A DNA stretch of 64,000 nt from Inhella crocodyli (lineage in GTDB: Bacteria > Pseudomonadota > Gammaproteobacteria > Burkholderiales > Burkholderiaceae_C), in contig NZ_SACM01000003.1 in the NCBI RefSeq assembly GCF_004004565.1, forward strand, positions 310,001 through 374,000, written 5' to 3'. The translations under genes were made by a program, and so were the position numbers. Below the pieces are notes generated by a model. That model was not told where the DNA came from. It saw only the letters and a list, made by a program, of their open reading frames with translations, and did not search any database. Positions 1 through 7,730 of the stretch are shown piece after piece (the stretch's first letter is position 1; each line of letters starts with the position of its first letter).

Positions 1-2
1 GG

Positions 3-281
3 CAAGACCCCGGCTCCAACGGCGAAATCGCCGAGTTCTGCCAGCTCAACTACGGCGTGAGCTTCCCGATGATGGCCAAGGTCGACGTCAACGGCGGCGA
101 CGCCCACCCCCTGTGGCAGTGGCTCAAGAAGGAAAAGCGCGGCCTGCTGGGCACCGAGCTCATCAAGTGGAACTTCACCAAGTTCCTGGTGGGCAAGGAC
201 GGCCAGGTGCTGGAGCGCTACGCGCCCAACGACGAACCCGCCAAGCTGCGCGCGGACATCGAAAAGGCCCTGGCGGCGTGA
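3..281 (+). CDS. Glutathione peroxidase, C-terminal part
   Basis: This is the last 92 codons of a gene whose start lies before the window. The readable protein carries the late glutathione peroxidase motif WNFTKFLV followed by the usual G-x-V-x-x-R-Y stretch, and it ends KALAA. The family reduces hydroperoxides with a thiol donor; its catalytic Cys or Sec is N-terminal and therefore not visible. The stop codon overlaps the GTG start of the next gene by two bases, so the two are probably translated together. A later glutathione S-transferase in the same run fits a small redox or detoxification operon. Confidence 0.88.
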   Translation, partial: QDPGSNGEIAEFCQLNYGVSFPMMAKVDVNGGDAHPLWQWLKKEKRGLLGTELIKWNFTKFLVGKDGQVLERYAPNDEPAKLRADIEKALAA

Positions 282-1210
282 GCCAGCCCCCGCAGCTGAC
301 CGTTTGCCTGTCCCAGGGGGCCGAGGACTGGGCCGCCGAGCTCAACCTGCGCCTGGCCGGCCAGGTGCAGGCCAGCGCCTGGCACGACGGCGCCCCGCCG
401 GCCGAGCTGGCCGTGCTGTGGAAGCCCCCGCCCGCCTTCTTCGCGCAGCAAACCCAGCTGAAGGCCGCCTTTGCCACCGGCGCCGGCGTGGACGGACTCT
501 TGGCCTTGGCCCCGCCGCCCGGGCTGCCGCTGTACCGCCTGGAAGACGCGGGCATGGGCGTGCAAATGGCCGAGTACGTGCTGCACGCCCTGCTGCGCTG
601 GCACCGCCAGTTCGACGCCTACGCCGCACAGGCCGCCCAAGGCCACTGGCAGCCCCGCGCCCCGCTGCGCAAGATCGACTGGACCGTCGGCCTGCTGGGC
701 TGCGGCGTGCTGGCCCAGCCCCTGGTGCGCGCCTTGCGCGGCCTGAACTTCCCCGTGCAGGCCTGGGCGCGGCGCGCGCGCGAGGGCGGTGACCTGCCCG
801 TCTTCACCGGCGAAGACGGCCTGAACGCGCTGCTGGCGGGCTCGCGCGTCGTCGTGGCCTTGCTGCCGCTGACCCCCGACACCGCCCAGCTGCTCAACGC
901 CGAGCGCCTGGCCCGCATGGCGCCGGGCAGCTACCTCGTGAACATCGCCCGCGGCGGCCTGGTCGACGAGGCCGCGCTGCTGGCCGCCCTGGACCGCGGC
1001 CACCTGGCCGGCGCGGCGCTGGACGTGTGCGCCACCGAGCCCGCCGGGCCCGAGCACCCCTTCTGGCGCCACCCCCGGGTGCAGCTGACGCCGCACATCG
1101 CCGGCGCCACCCTGCGCGACGAGGCCCTGGACCAAATCGCCGACAAGCTGCGCGCCTGGCTGCGCGGCGAACCGATCAGCGGCCGCGTGTCGCTGGAGGC
1201 CGGCTACTGA
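278..1210 (+). CDS. ghrA: Glyoxylate/hydroxypyruvate reductase A-like 2-hydroxyacid dehydrogenase
   Basis: A 310-residue NAD(P)H-dependent D-2-hydroxyacid dehydrogenase expected to reduce glyoxylate or hydroxypyruvate in the cytoplasm. Visible marks are the nucleotide-binding turn [10 protein letters not shown] near residue 145, the catalytic-Arg segment [10 protein letters not shown] and the catalytic-His segment TPHIAG near the C-terminus. The length matches the GhrA subgroup. I chose the GTG at 278, which overlaps the upstream stop. The frame is open back to an ATG at 113, but that start would bury most of the peroxidase coding region. The N-terminal half is divergent, as is usual for GhrA. 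Substrate preference is inferred from the family. Confidence 0.88.
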   Translation: MSQPPQLTVCLSQGAEDWAAELNLRLAGQVQASAWHDGAPPAELAVLWKPPPAFFAQQTQLKAAFATGAGVDGLLALAPPPGLPLYRLEDAGMGVQMAEYVLHALLRWHRQFDAYAAQAAQGHWQPRAPLRKIDWTVGLLGCGVLAQPLVRALRGLNFPVQAWARRAREGGDLPVFTGEDGLNALLAGSRVVVALLPLTPDTAQLLNAERLARMAPGSYLVNIARGGLVDEAALLAALDRGHLAGAALDVCATEPAGPEHPFWRHPRVQLTPHIAGATLRDEALDQIADKLRAWLRGEPISGRVSLEAGY

Positions 1211-1212
1211 GC

Positions 1213-1998
1213 ATGGCAACCGAGCCCTACAGCCAAGGCGTGGCCGCTTACGCCGCCCTGTTCCCGCGCCCCGAGCACGAGCTGGCCGCGCTGTGCGCCG
1301 CCTTCGGCCCGGGCGAGGGCCGCTGCGTGGTGGACCTGGGCGCCGGCCTGGGCGTCAGCGCCCTGGGCCTGGCCCGCGCCGGCTGGCAGGTGCAGGCGGT
1401 CGAGCCCGACGCCGAGATGGCGGCCTCCCTCGGCACCCGCCTGGCGCTGGAGCCCGCGCTGCAAGCGCAGGTCGCCCTGCTGGCCGACAGCACCCGCCTG
1501 CCCGACGCCCAGGCCGATGCGGTGCTCTGCCAATCGGTGCTGCACCTGCTGCCGCCTGCCGAGCAGCACGCGCTGCTGACCGAGGCCGCGCGCCTGCTGC
1601 GCCCGGGCGCCCCGCTGTGGATCGAGGCGCCGTTCGCCAGCCCCCTGCGCGAGCCCATCCCCTGGGGCTGCGTGGGCACGCGCGCGCTGGGCCTGGGCCG
1701 CGTGGAGCACCACCGCTGCATGGAACCTGACCGCGACAGCGGCCCCGAGGCCTGGGCCACCGCGTGGCGCTTCGAGGTCTGGCAGGGCGGGCGCTTGCTG
1801 CACGAAGTGGCCCGCCGCTACCGCTGGACGCCCCTGCACACCCAAGCCTTGGCCCGGGCCACCCGCGCCGCGGGCCTGAGTGGGCTCACCGTTTGGGCCG
1901 ATTGGGCCGCCCGCACCCCCTTCGACCCGGCCCTGGCCACCTACGGCTTTGCGCGCTGCCAGCGCCCCAGCCTCCCCACCGAACGCACCAATCCATGA
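1213..1998 (+). CDS. Class I SAM-dependent methyltransferase
   Basis: A 261-residue Rossmann-fold methyltransferase. Motif I is VVDLGAGLGVSALGLA at about residues 38-53, the acidic end of the second strand is AVEPD, and motif IV lies around AVLCQSVLHLLPP. The substrate cannot be read from the sequence. It starts two bases after the GhrA stop, and its own stop overlaps the next start (ATGA), so it sits inside one transcription unit. A UbiE/Methyltransf_11-type small-molecule methyltransferase is the best general description. Confidence 0.85.
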   Translation: MATEPYSQGVAAYAALFPRPEHELAALCAAFGPGEGRCVVDLGAGLGVSALGLARAGWQVQAVEPDAEMAASLGTRLALEPALQAQVALLADSTRLPDAQADAVLCQSVLHLLPPAEQHALLTEAARLLRPGAPLWIEAPFASPLREPIPWGCVGTRALGLGRVEHHRCMEPDRDSGPEAWATAWRFEVWQGGRLLHEVARRYRWTPLHTQALARATRAAGLSGLTVWADWAARTPFDPALATYGFARCQRPSLPTERTNP

Positions 1999-2615
1999 TC
2001 GTCGTCCACCACCTCAACGACTCGCGCTCGCAGCGCATCCTCTGGCTCTTGGAAGAGCTGGCGCTCCCCTACGAGATCCGCCACCACCAGCGCGACGCCA
2101 AGACCCGCTTGGCCCCGCCCGCGCTGGCGGCCGTGCACCCGCTGGGCAAGGCTCCCGTGGTGCAAGACGGCACGCTGACGCTCATCGAGTCCGGCGCCAT
2201 CGTCGACTCCCTCCTGCGCCGCCATGGCCAGGGTCGCCTGCAACCCGCTGCGGGCAGCGATGAGTTCGAGGCCTACCAGCAGTGGCTGCACTACGCCGAG
2301 GGCTCGGCCATGCTGCCGCTGATGCTCAAGCTCTACACCTCGCGCTTGGGCGAAGGCGCGGCGCCGCTGGCACCGCGCATCGACAGCGAGATCGCCAACC
2401 ACCTGGGCTTCGTCGACCAATCGCTGAAAGACCGCGAATGGCTGCTGGGCGATGCCTTCACCGGCGCCGACGTGCAGATGAGCTTCGTCGGCGAGGCCGC
2501 CGGCCCGGCCCGCGCCCACTTCCCGCACCTCGACGCCTGGGTGCGCCGCTTCCAGGCCCGCCCCGCCTACCAACGCGCGTTGGCCCGCGGCGGCCCGTAC
2601 GTGTTCGCGCGCTGA
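1995..2615 (+). CDS. Glutathione S-transferase
   Basis: A 206-residue cytosolic glutathione S-transferase. The N-terminal thioredoxin-like domain has the SRSQRILWLLEEL helix and the G-site segment HPLGKAPVV followed by LIESGAI, the usual Glu-Ser contact with the gamma-glutamyl group. The C-terminal helical domain contains the N-capping motif FTGADVQMSF. It overlaps the methyltransferase stop by four bases and ends the run of four co-directional genes, two of which are glutathione-linked. The native electrophile is unknown. Confidence 0.9.
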   Translation: MIVVHHLNDSRSQRILWLLEELALPYEIRHHQRDAKTRLAPPALAAVHPLGKAPVVQDGTLTLIESGAIVDSLLRRHGQGRLQPAAGSDEFEAYQQWLHYAEGSAMLPLMLKLYTSRLGEGAAPLAPRIDSEIANHLGFVDQSLKDREWLLGDAFTGADVQMSFVGEAAGPARAHFPHLDAWVRRFQARPAYQRALARGGPYVFAR

Positions 2616-3113
2616 CTACAGGATGAGGCCCATCTCCAGGGTCTCGAAGTACACGCCGCGGTGGCACAGGCCCATGGGCCGGCGCCCCTCAATGGCAAAG
2701 CCCAGGCGCTCGTAGAGCCGCAACGCCGGCCCGTTGTCGGCCCGCACCTCCAGGTCGATGCGCACCAGGCGCCCCTGCCTCCGCGCCGCGTCCAGCGTGG
2801 CCCGCAACAGGCGCTCGCCCAGGCCCTGGCGACGCGCGGCCGCCAGCACGCCCATGCCCAGCTGCCCCCGGTGCCGCAGGCCGTCGGCCCACTGCGGCAG
2901 CGCATCGCACCAGCCCAGCACCCGCTCGCCGTCCCAGGCCACGAACTGCGGGTGCCCCGCTTCGACGTTGCCCGCCACGAAGGCGTGCACCTGCGCGAAG
3001 GGCGGCGCCTGGTGCTGCCCCAGCATCAGGCTCTCGCGAGCCACCGCATCCAAGCAAGCGTGGAACGACTCGGCGTGTTCGAGGCGGATGGGAACGATGG
3101 TGACGGCGGCCAT
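2616..3113 (-). CDS. GNAT family N-acetyltransferase
   Basis: A 165-residue single-domain GNAT enzyme that would transfer an acetyl group from acetyl-CoA to an amine. The acetyl-CoA binding motif A is visible as LGMGVLAAARRQGLGERLL around residues 84-102, and the late NGPALRLYERLGF segment follows. It is convergent with the GST gene, with no gap between the stops. Alternative frames in this stretch give no family motif. The substrate is not predictable. Confidence 0.88.
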   Translation of the reverse strand: MAAVTIVPIRLEHAESFHACLDAVARESLMLGQHQAPPFAQVHAFVAGNVEAGHPQFVAWDGERVLGWCDALPQWADGLRHRGQLGMGVLAAARRQGLGERLLRATLDAARRQGRLVRIDLEVRADNGPALRLYERLGFAIEGRRPMGLCHRGVYFETLEMGLIL

Positions 3114-3136
3114 GCCGCGATTCTGGTGCCCACCAT

Positions 3137-3190
3137 GACGAAAAGGCCGAAGGCCCGACCCCCTTTCGGGAGCCGGGCCTTCGGTGGTCT
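3137..3190 (-). terminator. Rho-independent terminator, copy A
   Basis: A perfect 11-bp inverted repeat, CCGAAGGCCCG at 3147-3157 and CGGGCCTTCGG at 3174-3184, surrounds a 16-base loop. Read on the minus strand the stem is followed by CCTTTT. It lies just downstream of the small minus-strand gene at 3215-3457 and is repeated almost exactly as copy B. Confidence 0.75.
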
Positions 3191-3214
3191 TGCACCCCGC
3201 CGCGAGGGCGGGTG

Positions 3215-3457
3215 TTAGGCGCTGGTGGGGGAGGCGCTGCGCTTGGCGACGACGATCACCGTGGGCAGCTGCGCGACCGGCGTGGCGCGCTTGACGGTCA
3301 TCACGACCGGGGGCAGTTGAACGATTTCTGCGGCGGGCTTCTCGCCGTTGCCGGCGTAGGTCGCGGCGCTGGCGAAGGTCAGGCCGGCCATCACGGCGAT
3401 GCTGAGGGCGCCACCGACGGTGTCGAGGACGGGGGCGGTGTTGAAGGTCTTGGTCAT
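3215..3457 (-). CDS. Small exported protein, duplicate A
   Basis: An 80-residue protein I do not recognise. The first 35 residues look like a signal segment: a short charged start MTKTF, a hydrophobic stretch GGALSIAVMAGLTFASAA, then YAG. The mature part is about 45 residues and contains two similar phrases, LPPVVMTVKR and LPTVIVVAKR, a small internal repeat of a beta-strand plus basic turn. The start is supported by AGGAG nine bases upstream. It differs from the second copy at only three positions. It is preceded by a palindrome and followed by a terminator, so it is probably monocistronic. Confidence 0.7.
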   Translation of the reverse strand: MTKTFNTAPVLDTVGGALSIAVMAGLTFASAATYAGNGEKPAAEIVQLPPVVMTVKRATPVAQLPTVIVVAKRSASPTSA

Positions 3458-3494
3458 GGTGGGCTCCTGGCGGTGGGGTTGCGTGTTGCGGTGA

Positions 3495-3513
3495 CTGAAC
3501 TTTGATCGTTCAG
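3495..3513. promoter_or_regulatory. Operator-like palindrome upstream of duplicate A
   Basis: The 6-bp arms CTGAAC and GTTCAG flank seven bases (TTTGATC), about 38 bp before the start of the small gene. The palindrome is preserved unchanged in the second copy. The binding protein is unknown. Confidence 0.4.
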
Positions 3514-3633
3514 GCCTCGCATCGCCATGGCCAAGCGACGAGCCGACGCAGCGTGCGATGGGCTGCGGCCAGCGCCGTTTGAATGGGAGGCGCCCGATAC
3601 TTCGACGCACCGTTCACGCCAGCCACCACCCCC

Positions 3634-3999
3634 ATGCACCCGACCTCCATGCACCGCCGATTCGTTTTGGGTCTCTCGTTGGCATGGCTTGCCGGCAAGG
3701 CCGGTGCCGCCACCCCAGGGTGGCTGAAAGGGCGGTGGGAGCTGATGCACGACCCCGATGGCAGCCCCAAGGACTTCTTGGAGTTCGGAGACGGCAATGA
3801 GGTCTTGAGCATCTCCGAGCGCGGCCGCGTCACGAGCGGCGTCTTTGCCATTCGGGACGAAGGCATTCAGCTCAGCTTCCTGCTGCCCAACGGCAAGACC
3901 GTTCGAATGCTGATGCTCCCGTCCGCCAACCAGCGGCAGCTGCGGGTCAAGTCGAACAGCACCGGCAACGTCGCGGTGTACGAAAAGACCAAGCGCTGA
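3634..3999 (+). CDS. Hypothetical exported protein between the duplicated units
   Basis: A 121-residue protein from the ATG at 3634; an ATG at 3649 is an equally good start. A signal peptide is visible (HRRFVLGLSLAWLAGKAGA, then ATPGW). The mature part begins LKGRWELMHDPDG, with DFLEFGDGNEVL and the late TGNVAVYEKTK, a pattern of short beta strands like small lipocalin-type 'Tx-GxW' proteins. I do not assign a family. No convincing ribosome binding site is present. It lies on the opposite strand between the two copies of the repeat, and its end is within 30 bp of the copy B terminator. Confidence 0.6.
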   Translation: MHPTSMHRRFVLGLSLAWLAGKAGAATPGWLKGRWELMHDPDGSPKDFLEFGDGNEVLSISERGRVTSGVFAIRDEGIQLSFLLPNGKTVRMLMLPSANQRQLRVKSNSTGNVAVYEKTKR

Positions 4000-4023
4000 G
4001 GCCTGCAGAGGGTCCACGCCCCC

Positions 4024-4070
4024 GAAAGGCCGAAGGCCCGACCCCCTTTCGGGAGCCGGGCCTTCGGTGG
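4024..4070 (-). terminator. Rho-independent terminator, copy B
   Basis: The same 11-bp stem as copy A, with arms at 4030-4040 and 4057-4067. Read on the minus strand it is followed by CCTTTCGG, so the T-run is one base shorter. It separates the convergent genes at 3634-3999 and 4098-4340 and could work for both. Confidence 0.7.
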
Positions 4071-4097
4071 TCTTGCACCCCGCCGCGAGAGCGGGTG

Positions 4098-4340
4098 TTA
4101 GGCGCTGGTGGGGGAGACGCTGCGCTTGGCGACGACGATCACCGTGGGCAGCTGCGCGACCGGCGTGGCGCGCTTGACGGTCATCACGACCGGGGGCAGT
4201 TGAACGATTTCGGCGGCGGGCTTCTCGCTGTTGCCGGCGTAGGTCGCGGCGCTGGCGAAGGTCAGGCCGGCCATCGCGGCGATGCTGAGGGCGCCACCGA
4301 CGGTGTCGAGGACGGGGGCGGTGTTGAAGGTCTTGGTCAT
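4098..4340 (-). CDS. Small exported protein, duplicate B
   Basis: An 80-residue paralogue of the protein at 3215-3457. The three changes are Val to Ala in the signal segment, Gly to Ser just after the predicted cleavage region, and Ala to Val near the C-terminus. The start has the same AGGAG ribosome binding site. Keeping both reading frames and both control regions nearly identical suggests a recent duplication, gene conversion or selection for dosage. The function is unknown. Confidence 0.7.
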   Translation of the reverse strand: MTKTFNTAPVLDTVGGALSIAAMAGLTFASAATYAGNSEKPAAEIVQLPPVVMTVKRATPVAQLPTVIVVAKRSVSPTSA

Positions 4341-4377
4341 GGTGGGCTCCTGGCGGTGGGGTTGCGTGTTGCGGTGA

Positions 4378-4396
4378 CTGAACTTTGATCGTTCAG
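4378..4396. promoter_or_regulatory. Operator-like palindrome upstream of duplicate B
   Basis: The same CTGAAC / GTTCAG palindrome with a 7-base spacer as in the first copy, at the same distance from the start codon. Confidence 0.4.
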
Positions 4397-4489
4397 GCCT
4401 CGCGTCGCCACGCCCAAGCGACGAGCCGACGCAGCGCGCGACAGGCTGCGGTCAGCGCGGGTTGAGTGGCGGGCTGGGACACTCCCGCC

Positions 4490-5563
4490 ATGGCCACTGC
4501 CCCCACCTCCACCCTCGACTGGCCCGGCGAGTTCCGCCGCTTCGCCCGCGAGGAATGCCCCACGCAAACCACCACGGCCGCGCTGTGCCAGGCCCTGGCC
4601 GACTGGCCCGCGCTGGCGGCGGCGATGGCCCTGGCGCCACCGGCCCAGGCCCGCGCCAATCTCTTGCTGGCGGCGGTGCACGAGCGGGTACTGGCCGGCG
4701 CGGCGCCCGAACTGGCCCCTTACTTCCCCAGCGCGCAAGGCACGCGGGCGCCCGACGCCGAACTCGCCCCCCAGTTGCACCAGCTGCTGGCCCGCGAGCG
4801 CAACGCCATCGAGGCCCACCTGCGCAACCGCGCCACCCAAACCAACGAGACCGGCCGCTGCGCCGTGCTGCGCCTGGCCCTGGATGCGCTGGTGGCCCAC
4901 ACCGGCCAGCGACGCCTGGCCTTGTTCGACTTCGGCGCCAGCGCCGGCCTGAACCTGGGCGTGGACGGCGACCGCGTGCGCGTGGCGGGCGGCGAGCGCG
5001 GCCCCGGCATGCGACTGGAATTGGATTGCGACTGGCGCGGCGGGCCCCTGCCGCCGGCCCAAGACTGGGCCTTGGTCGCCCGCGCCGGCACCGACCTCGC
5101 GCCCATCGACCCCAGCGACCCGGCCCAGCGCCGCTGGCTCGAAGCCTGCACCTGGCCCGACGACACCGCGCGCCTGGCGCGGCTGCGGCAGGCCCTGGCC
5201 TGGGGCGCAGACGCCGTGCGGGCGGGTGGCTACCGCGTCAGCGCCGACGACGACGGCCTGGCCGCGCTGGCCGCCTGGCTGCCCGGCCTGCCTGCGGGCG
5301 TGCAGCCCGTGCTGTTCAACAGCTGGGTCCTGGCCTACTTCTCGGCCGAGCAGCGCGCCACGCACCGCGCGCGCGTGCAGGCCTTGGTGGAGCGCCACGG
5401 CCTGGCGGTGCTGTGCGCCGAGGCCCTGGCCTTCCACCCCTGGGGCGACGGCCTGCCGCCCGCCCCCGAGCCCTCGGCCACCCTGTGGACCCTGCACGAC
5501 CGCACCGGCACCCGCCCCTTGCTGTGGAGCCACCCGCACGGCGCCTGGGCGCGTGCCGCTTGA
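4490..5563 (+). CDS. DUF2332 family protein
   Basis: A 357-residue protein matching the DUF2332 pattern by eye: NETGRCA, then FGASAGLNL around residue 150, DWRGG, the AC-x-WPDD motif, and a late FNSWVLAYF segment. The family has no established activity; the FGASAGLNL turn and overall layout resemble a methyltransferase-type Rossmann fold, which is inference. The ATG at 4490 is used; an in-frame ATG at 4466 would add only eight residues. It follows the second repeat unit and precedes a CopD-like gene by about 60 bp. Confidence 0.8.
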   Translation: MATAPTSTLDWPGEFRRFAREECPTQTTTAALCQALADWPALAAAMALAPPAQARANLLLAAVHERVLAGAAPELAPYFPSAQGTRAPDAELAPQLHQLLARERNAIEAHLRNRATQTNETGRCAVLRLALDALVAHTGQRRLALFDFGASAGLNLGVDGDRVRVAGGERGPGMRLELDCDWRGGPLPPAQDWALVARAGTDLAPIDPSDPAQRRWLEACTWPDDTARLARLRQALAWGADAVRAGGYRVSADDDGLAALAAWLPGLPAGVQPVLFNSWVLAYFSAEQRATHRARVQALVERHGLAVLCAEALAFHPWGDGLPPAPEPSATLWTLHDRTGTRPLLWSHPHGAWARAA

Positions 5564-5621
5564 ACCCCACCCGAAACCCTGCTCCGCATCGGCCCATGGA
5601 GCAGCGGGGATGATGCCGCCC

Positions 5622-6098
5622 ATGATTTACGCCCTGCTGAAACTCATTCACTTGCTCAGCATCGGCCTGTGGGTGGCCGGCATGGGCTTCACGCTGCTGA
5701 TCTTGCGGCCCGCCGTGGCCGACTTGGAGCCAGGTGCGCGCGTCCGACTGATGCACGCCGTGTTCACACGCTTCTTCCGGGTGGTCACGGTCGTGTCGGT
5801 GCTGAGCCTGGTCACGGGCTACTGGATGCTGGGGCGCACGGCCAAAACCGTGGTGCAAGCCGGCGGGCAATTCGACATGCCCTTGGCCTGGACCCTGATG
5901 GCCGTGCTGGGCACCTTGATGGTGGCCATCTTTTTCCACATCCGATTCGCGCTCTACCGCCGCTTGGACCGCGCCGTGCAGGCCAGCGATTGGCCCCTGG
6001 CCGCCAAAGCCCTCGACACCATCCGGCAATGGGTGGCTTTCAATTTCGGCTTGGGCTTGCTGGTGGTGGTCATTGCGGCCATGCGCCCCTTCCTCTGA
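5622..6098 (+). CDS. CopD-like integral membrane protein
   Basis: A 158-residue protein with four predicted membrane helices: residues about 3-25 (ALLKLIHLLSIGLWVAGMGF), 48-70, 85-108 and 135-155. The HLLSIGLWVAGM opening and the FFHIRF segment resemble the CopD/DUF2269 class of small haem- or copper-linked membrane proteins. Two further in-frame ATGs at 5610 and 5613 are possible starts, and a GGGGA sits before them; I prefer 5622 because it begins the first helix in the usual way. Function in this organism is not established. Confidence 0.7.
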   Translation: MIYALLKLIHLLSIGLWVAGMGFTLLILRPAVADLEPGARVRLMHAVFTRFFRVVTVVSVLSLVTGYWMLGRTAKTVVQAGGQFDMPLAWTLMAVLGTLMVAIFFHIRFALYRRLDRAVQASDWPLAAKALDTIRQWVAFNFGLGLLVVVIAAMRPFL

Positions 6099-6107
6099 GC
6101 CCAAGCC

Positions 6108-6479
6108 ATGCAAGCCCCCCACATCACGCGCATCGACAGCACGCAGGGCATGACGCCCACGCTGGACCGTCCCCGCCCCGACCGACTGGAGGCCGGCGAC
6201 CCCCAGCGCTGGACCTGGCTGCTGCACGAAGCCGGCCCCATGAGCGCGGGCGTGTGGGCCTGCGAGGTGGGCCGCTGGCGCATCGCCTTCCCGCCGCACA
6301 AGCAGGAGTACTTCTTCGTGCTGGAGGGCCACGTGCGCTTGCACGACCGCCACGGCCAGGCGGTGGACGTCGTGGCCGGCCAGGGCGCTGTCATCCCCCC
6401 AGGCTTTGAAGGGGCCGTCGAAGTCGTTCATCCCGTGCGCAAGCAGTTCGTCGTCGTGGACGTGCAACCCGTCCCATGA
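6108..6479 (+). CDS. Cupin domain protein
   Basis: A 123-residue single cupin barrel. The first cupin motif is degenerate but recognisable around PHKQEYFFVLEGHVRL, and the second around GQGAVIPPGFEGAVEVV. A Trp-rich segment before the barrel and the P-x-G-x-x-G arrangement resemble cupin_3 (DUF861) proteins. The gene starts ten bases after the CopD-like stop, so co-transcription is likely. The metal and substrate are unknown. Confidence 0.75.
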   Translation: MQAPHITRIDSTQGMTPTLDRPRPDRLEAGDPQRWTWLLHEAGPMSAGVWACEVGRWRIAFPPHKQEYFFVLEGHVRLHDRHGQAVDVVAGQGAVIPPGFEGAVEVVHPVRKQFVVVDVQPVP

Positions 6480-6547
6480 CCAACGGGCCCCCCTGAGGCC
6501 CTGGCTACATTGCCCCCCGCCGCAAGCACGTCGGCGGGAGATTGGGT

Positions 6548-7720
6548 TTGAACACCGCGAACAAGAAACTGCAAGCACCTTGGTGGCGCCGCTGGCGCGG
6601 CCGTTTGATCGTGGCCGCCTTGGTCGTCGTCGGTGGGGTGGGCTGGCGCCTGATGAACCCGCCCAAGCCGCCGCCACCGCCGCCCACCGGCGTGGTGGAG
6701 AAGGGCCACATCACGCAAGTGGCCCAGGCCGCCGGCGTGCTCCAGGCCAAAACCCGCGTGGACGTGGGCGCGCAAGTCAGCGGCCAGATCCGCGAGCTGC
6801 ACGTGCAACTGGGCCAGTCGGTCAAGAAGGGCGACCTGCTGGTCAGCCTGGACCCCGAGCTGGCGCGCAACGAAGTGGCGCAGGCCGAGGCCGCACTGGC
6901 GCAGCAACGCGCGCTGCTGGACGCCCGCCAGGTCGACCTGGCCAGCGCCCGCCGCGAGGCCGAGCGCCAAAAGCGCCTGCTGGCCGGCAAGGCCACCGCC
7001 GGCCTGGAGGCCGAGCGCGCCGAGAACGACCTGGCCAAGCTGGAGGCCGACGTGCGCGGCCAAAGCGCCGTGATGCAGCGCCTGCAGGCCGACCTGGCCC
7101 GCGCGCAACTGCGCCTGGGCTACACCCGCATCACCGCGCCCATGGACGGCACCGTGGTCAACCTGCCCGTGCAGGTGGGCCAGACCGTCATCGCCGTGCA
7201 GATCACGCCCGTCATGCTGACCCTGGCCGACCTGCGCACCATCACCGTGCGCACCAAGGTGCCCGAGGTCGACATCCAGTCGGTCAAGGTCGGCCAGAAG
7301 GCCAGCTTCCTGACCCTGTCGGGCCAAGGCCAACGCTACGAAGGCCGCGTGCGCGTCATCCAGCCCGTGCCCGAGCGCAGCGGCAACGCCGTGTTCTACA
7401 ACGTGCTGTTCGACGTCGACAACGCCGCCGGCCAGCTGTTCTCCGACATGACCGTGCAGGTCGACATCGAGACCGGCGAAGCCAAGGACGTGCTCACCAT
7501 CCCCGTGGTGGCCCTGGGCGAGCGCGACAAGGACGGCCGCCAGCTGGTCACCGTGGTCGGCAGCGACAACAAGCAGACGCCGCGCCGCGTGCGCACCGGC
7601 TTGCAAGACGGCGCCCGCGTGCAGGTGCTGGAAGGCCTGAAGGCCGGCGAGAAGGTGCTGCTGGCACCGCCCTCGGCGGCCGAGGCGGCCTCGGCGCCGG
7701 CATCGGCCGCGTCCAACTGA
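6548..7720 (+). CDS. macA: MacA-like periplasmic adaptor of a tripartite efflux pump
   Basis: A membrane fusion protein of about 390 residues. It has an N-terminal membrane anchor (residues about 17-35, LIVAALVVVGGVGW), a proline-rich linker, a barrel/lipoyl segment (VDVGAQVSGQI), a long alpha-helical hairpin rich in Ala/Glu/Gln (about 95-190), a second lipoyl half (RITAPMDGTVV) and a membrane-proximal C-terminal domain. It bridges MacB and an outer membrane channel. No ATG fits: TTG at 6548 lies eight bases after GGGAG and is preferred, with TTG at 6542 as the alternative. It is immediately followed by macB. Confidence 0.88.
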   Translation: MNTANKKLQAPWWRRWRGRLIVAALVVVGGVGWRLMNPPKPPPPPPTGVVEKGHITQVAQAAGVLQAKTRVDVGAQVSGQIRELHVQLGQSVKKGDLLVSLDPELARNEVAQAEAALAQQRALLDARQVDLASARREAERQKRLLAGKATAGLEAERAENDLAKLEADVRGQSAVMQRLQADLARAQLRLGYTRITAPMDGTVVNLPVQVGQTVIAVQITPVMLTLADLRTITVRTKVPEVDIQSVKVGQKASFLTLSGQGQRYEGRVRVIQPVPERSGNAVFYNVLFDVDNAAGQLFSDMTVQVDIETGEAKDVLTIPVVALGERDKDGRQLVTVVGSDNKQTPRRVRTGLQDGARVQVLEGLKAGEKVLLAPPSAAEAASAPASAASN

Positions 7721-7730
7721 TCGGGCCAAC

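Larger units (their letters stand above)
3142..3590. repeat. Duplicated ~450 bp unit, copy A
   Basis: This segment recurs 883 bp downstream at 4025-4473 with only scattered base changes. Each copy holds, in minus-strand order, an upstream region with a palindrome, a small exported-protein gene and a terminator. Similarity fades gradually at the right edge, after about 3560. That fits divergence from an ancestral duplication better than insertion of a mobile element. No terminal repeats or transposase accompany it. Confidence 0.85.
4025..4473. repeat. Duplicated ~450 bp unit, copy B
   Basis: Second copy of the unit at 3142-3590, same orientation, offset 883 bp. The coding part, the ribosome binding site (AGGAG) and the upstream palindrome are kept. 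Divergence grows after about 4440. Confidence 0.85.

Noticed and set aside
113-280. Upstream ATG start for the GhrA-like gene
   Set aside because: It would overlap most of the visible glutathione peroxidase coding region; the GTG at 278 gives normal GhrA length.
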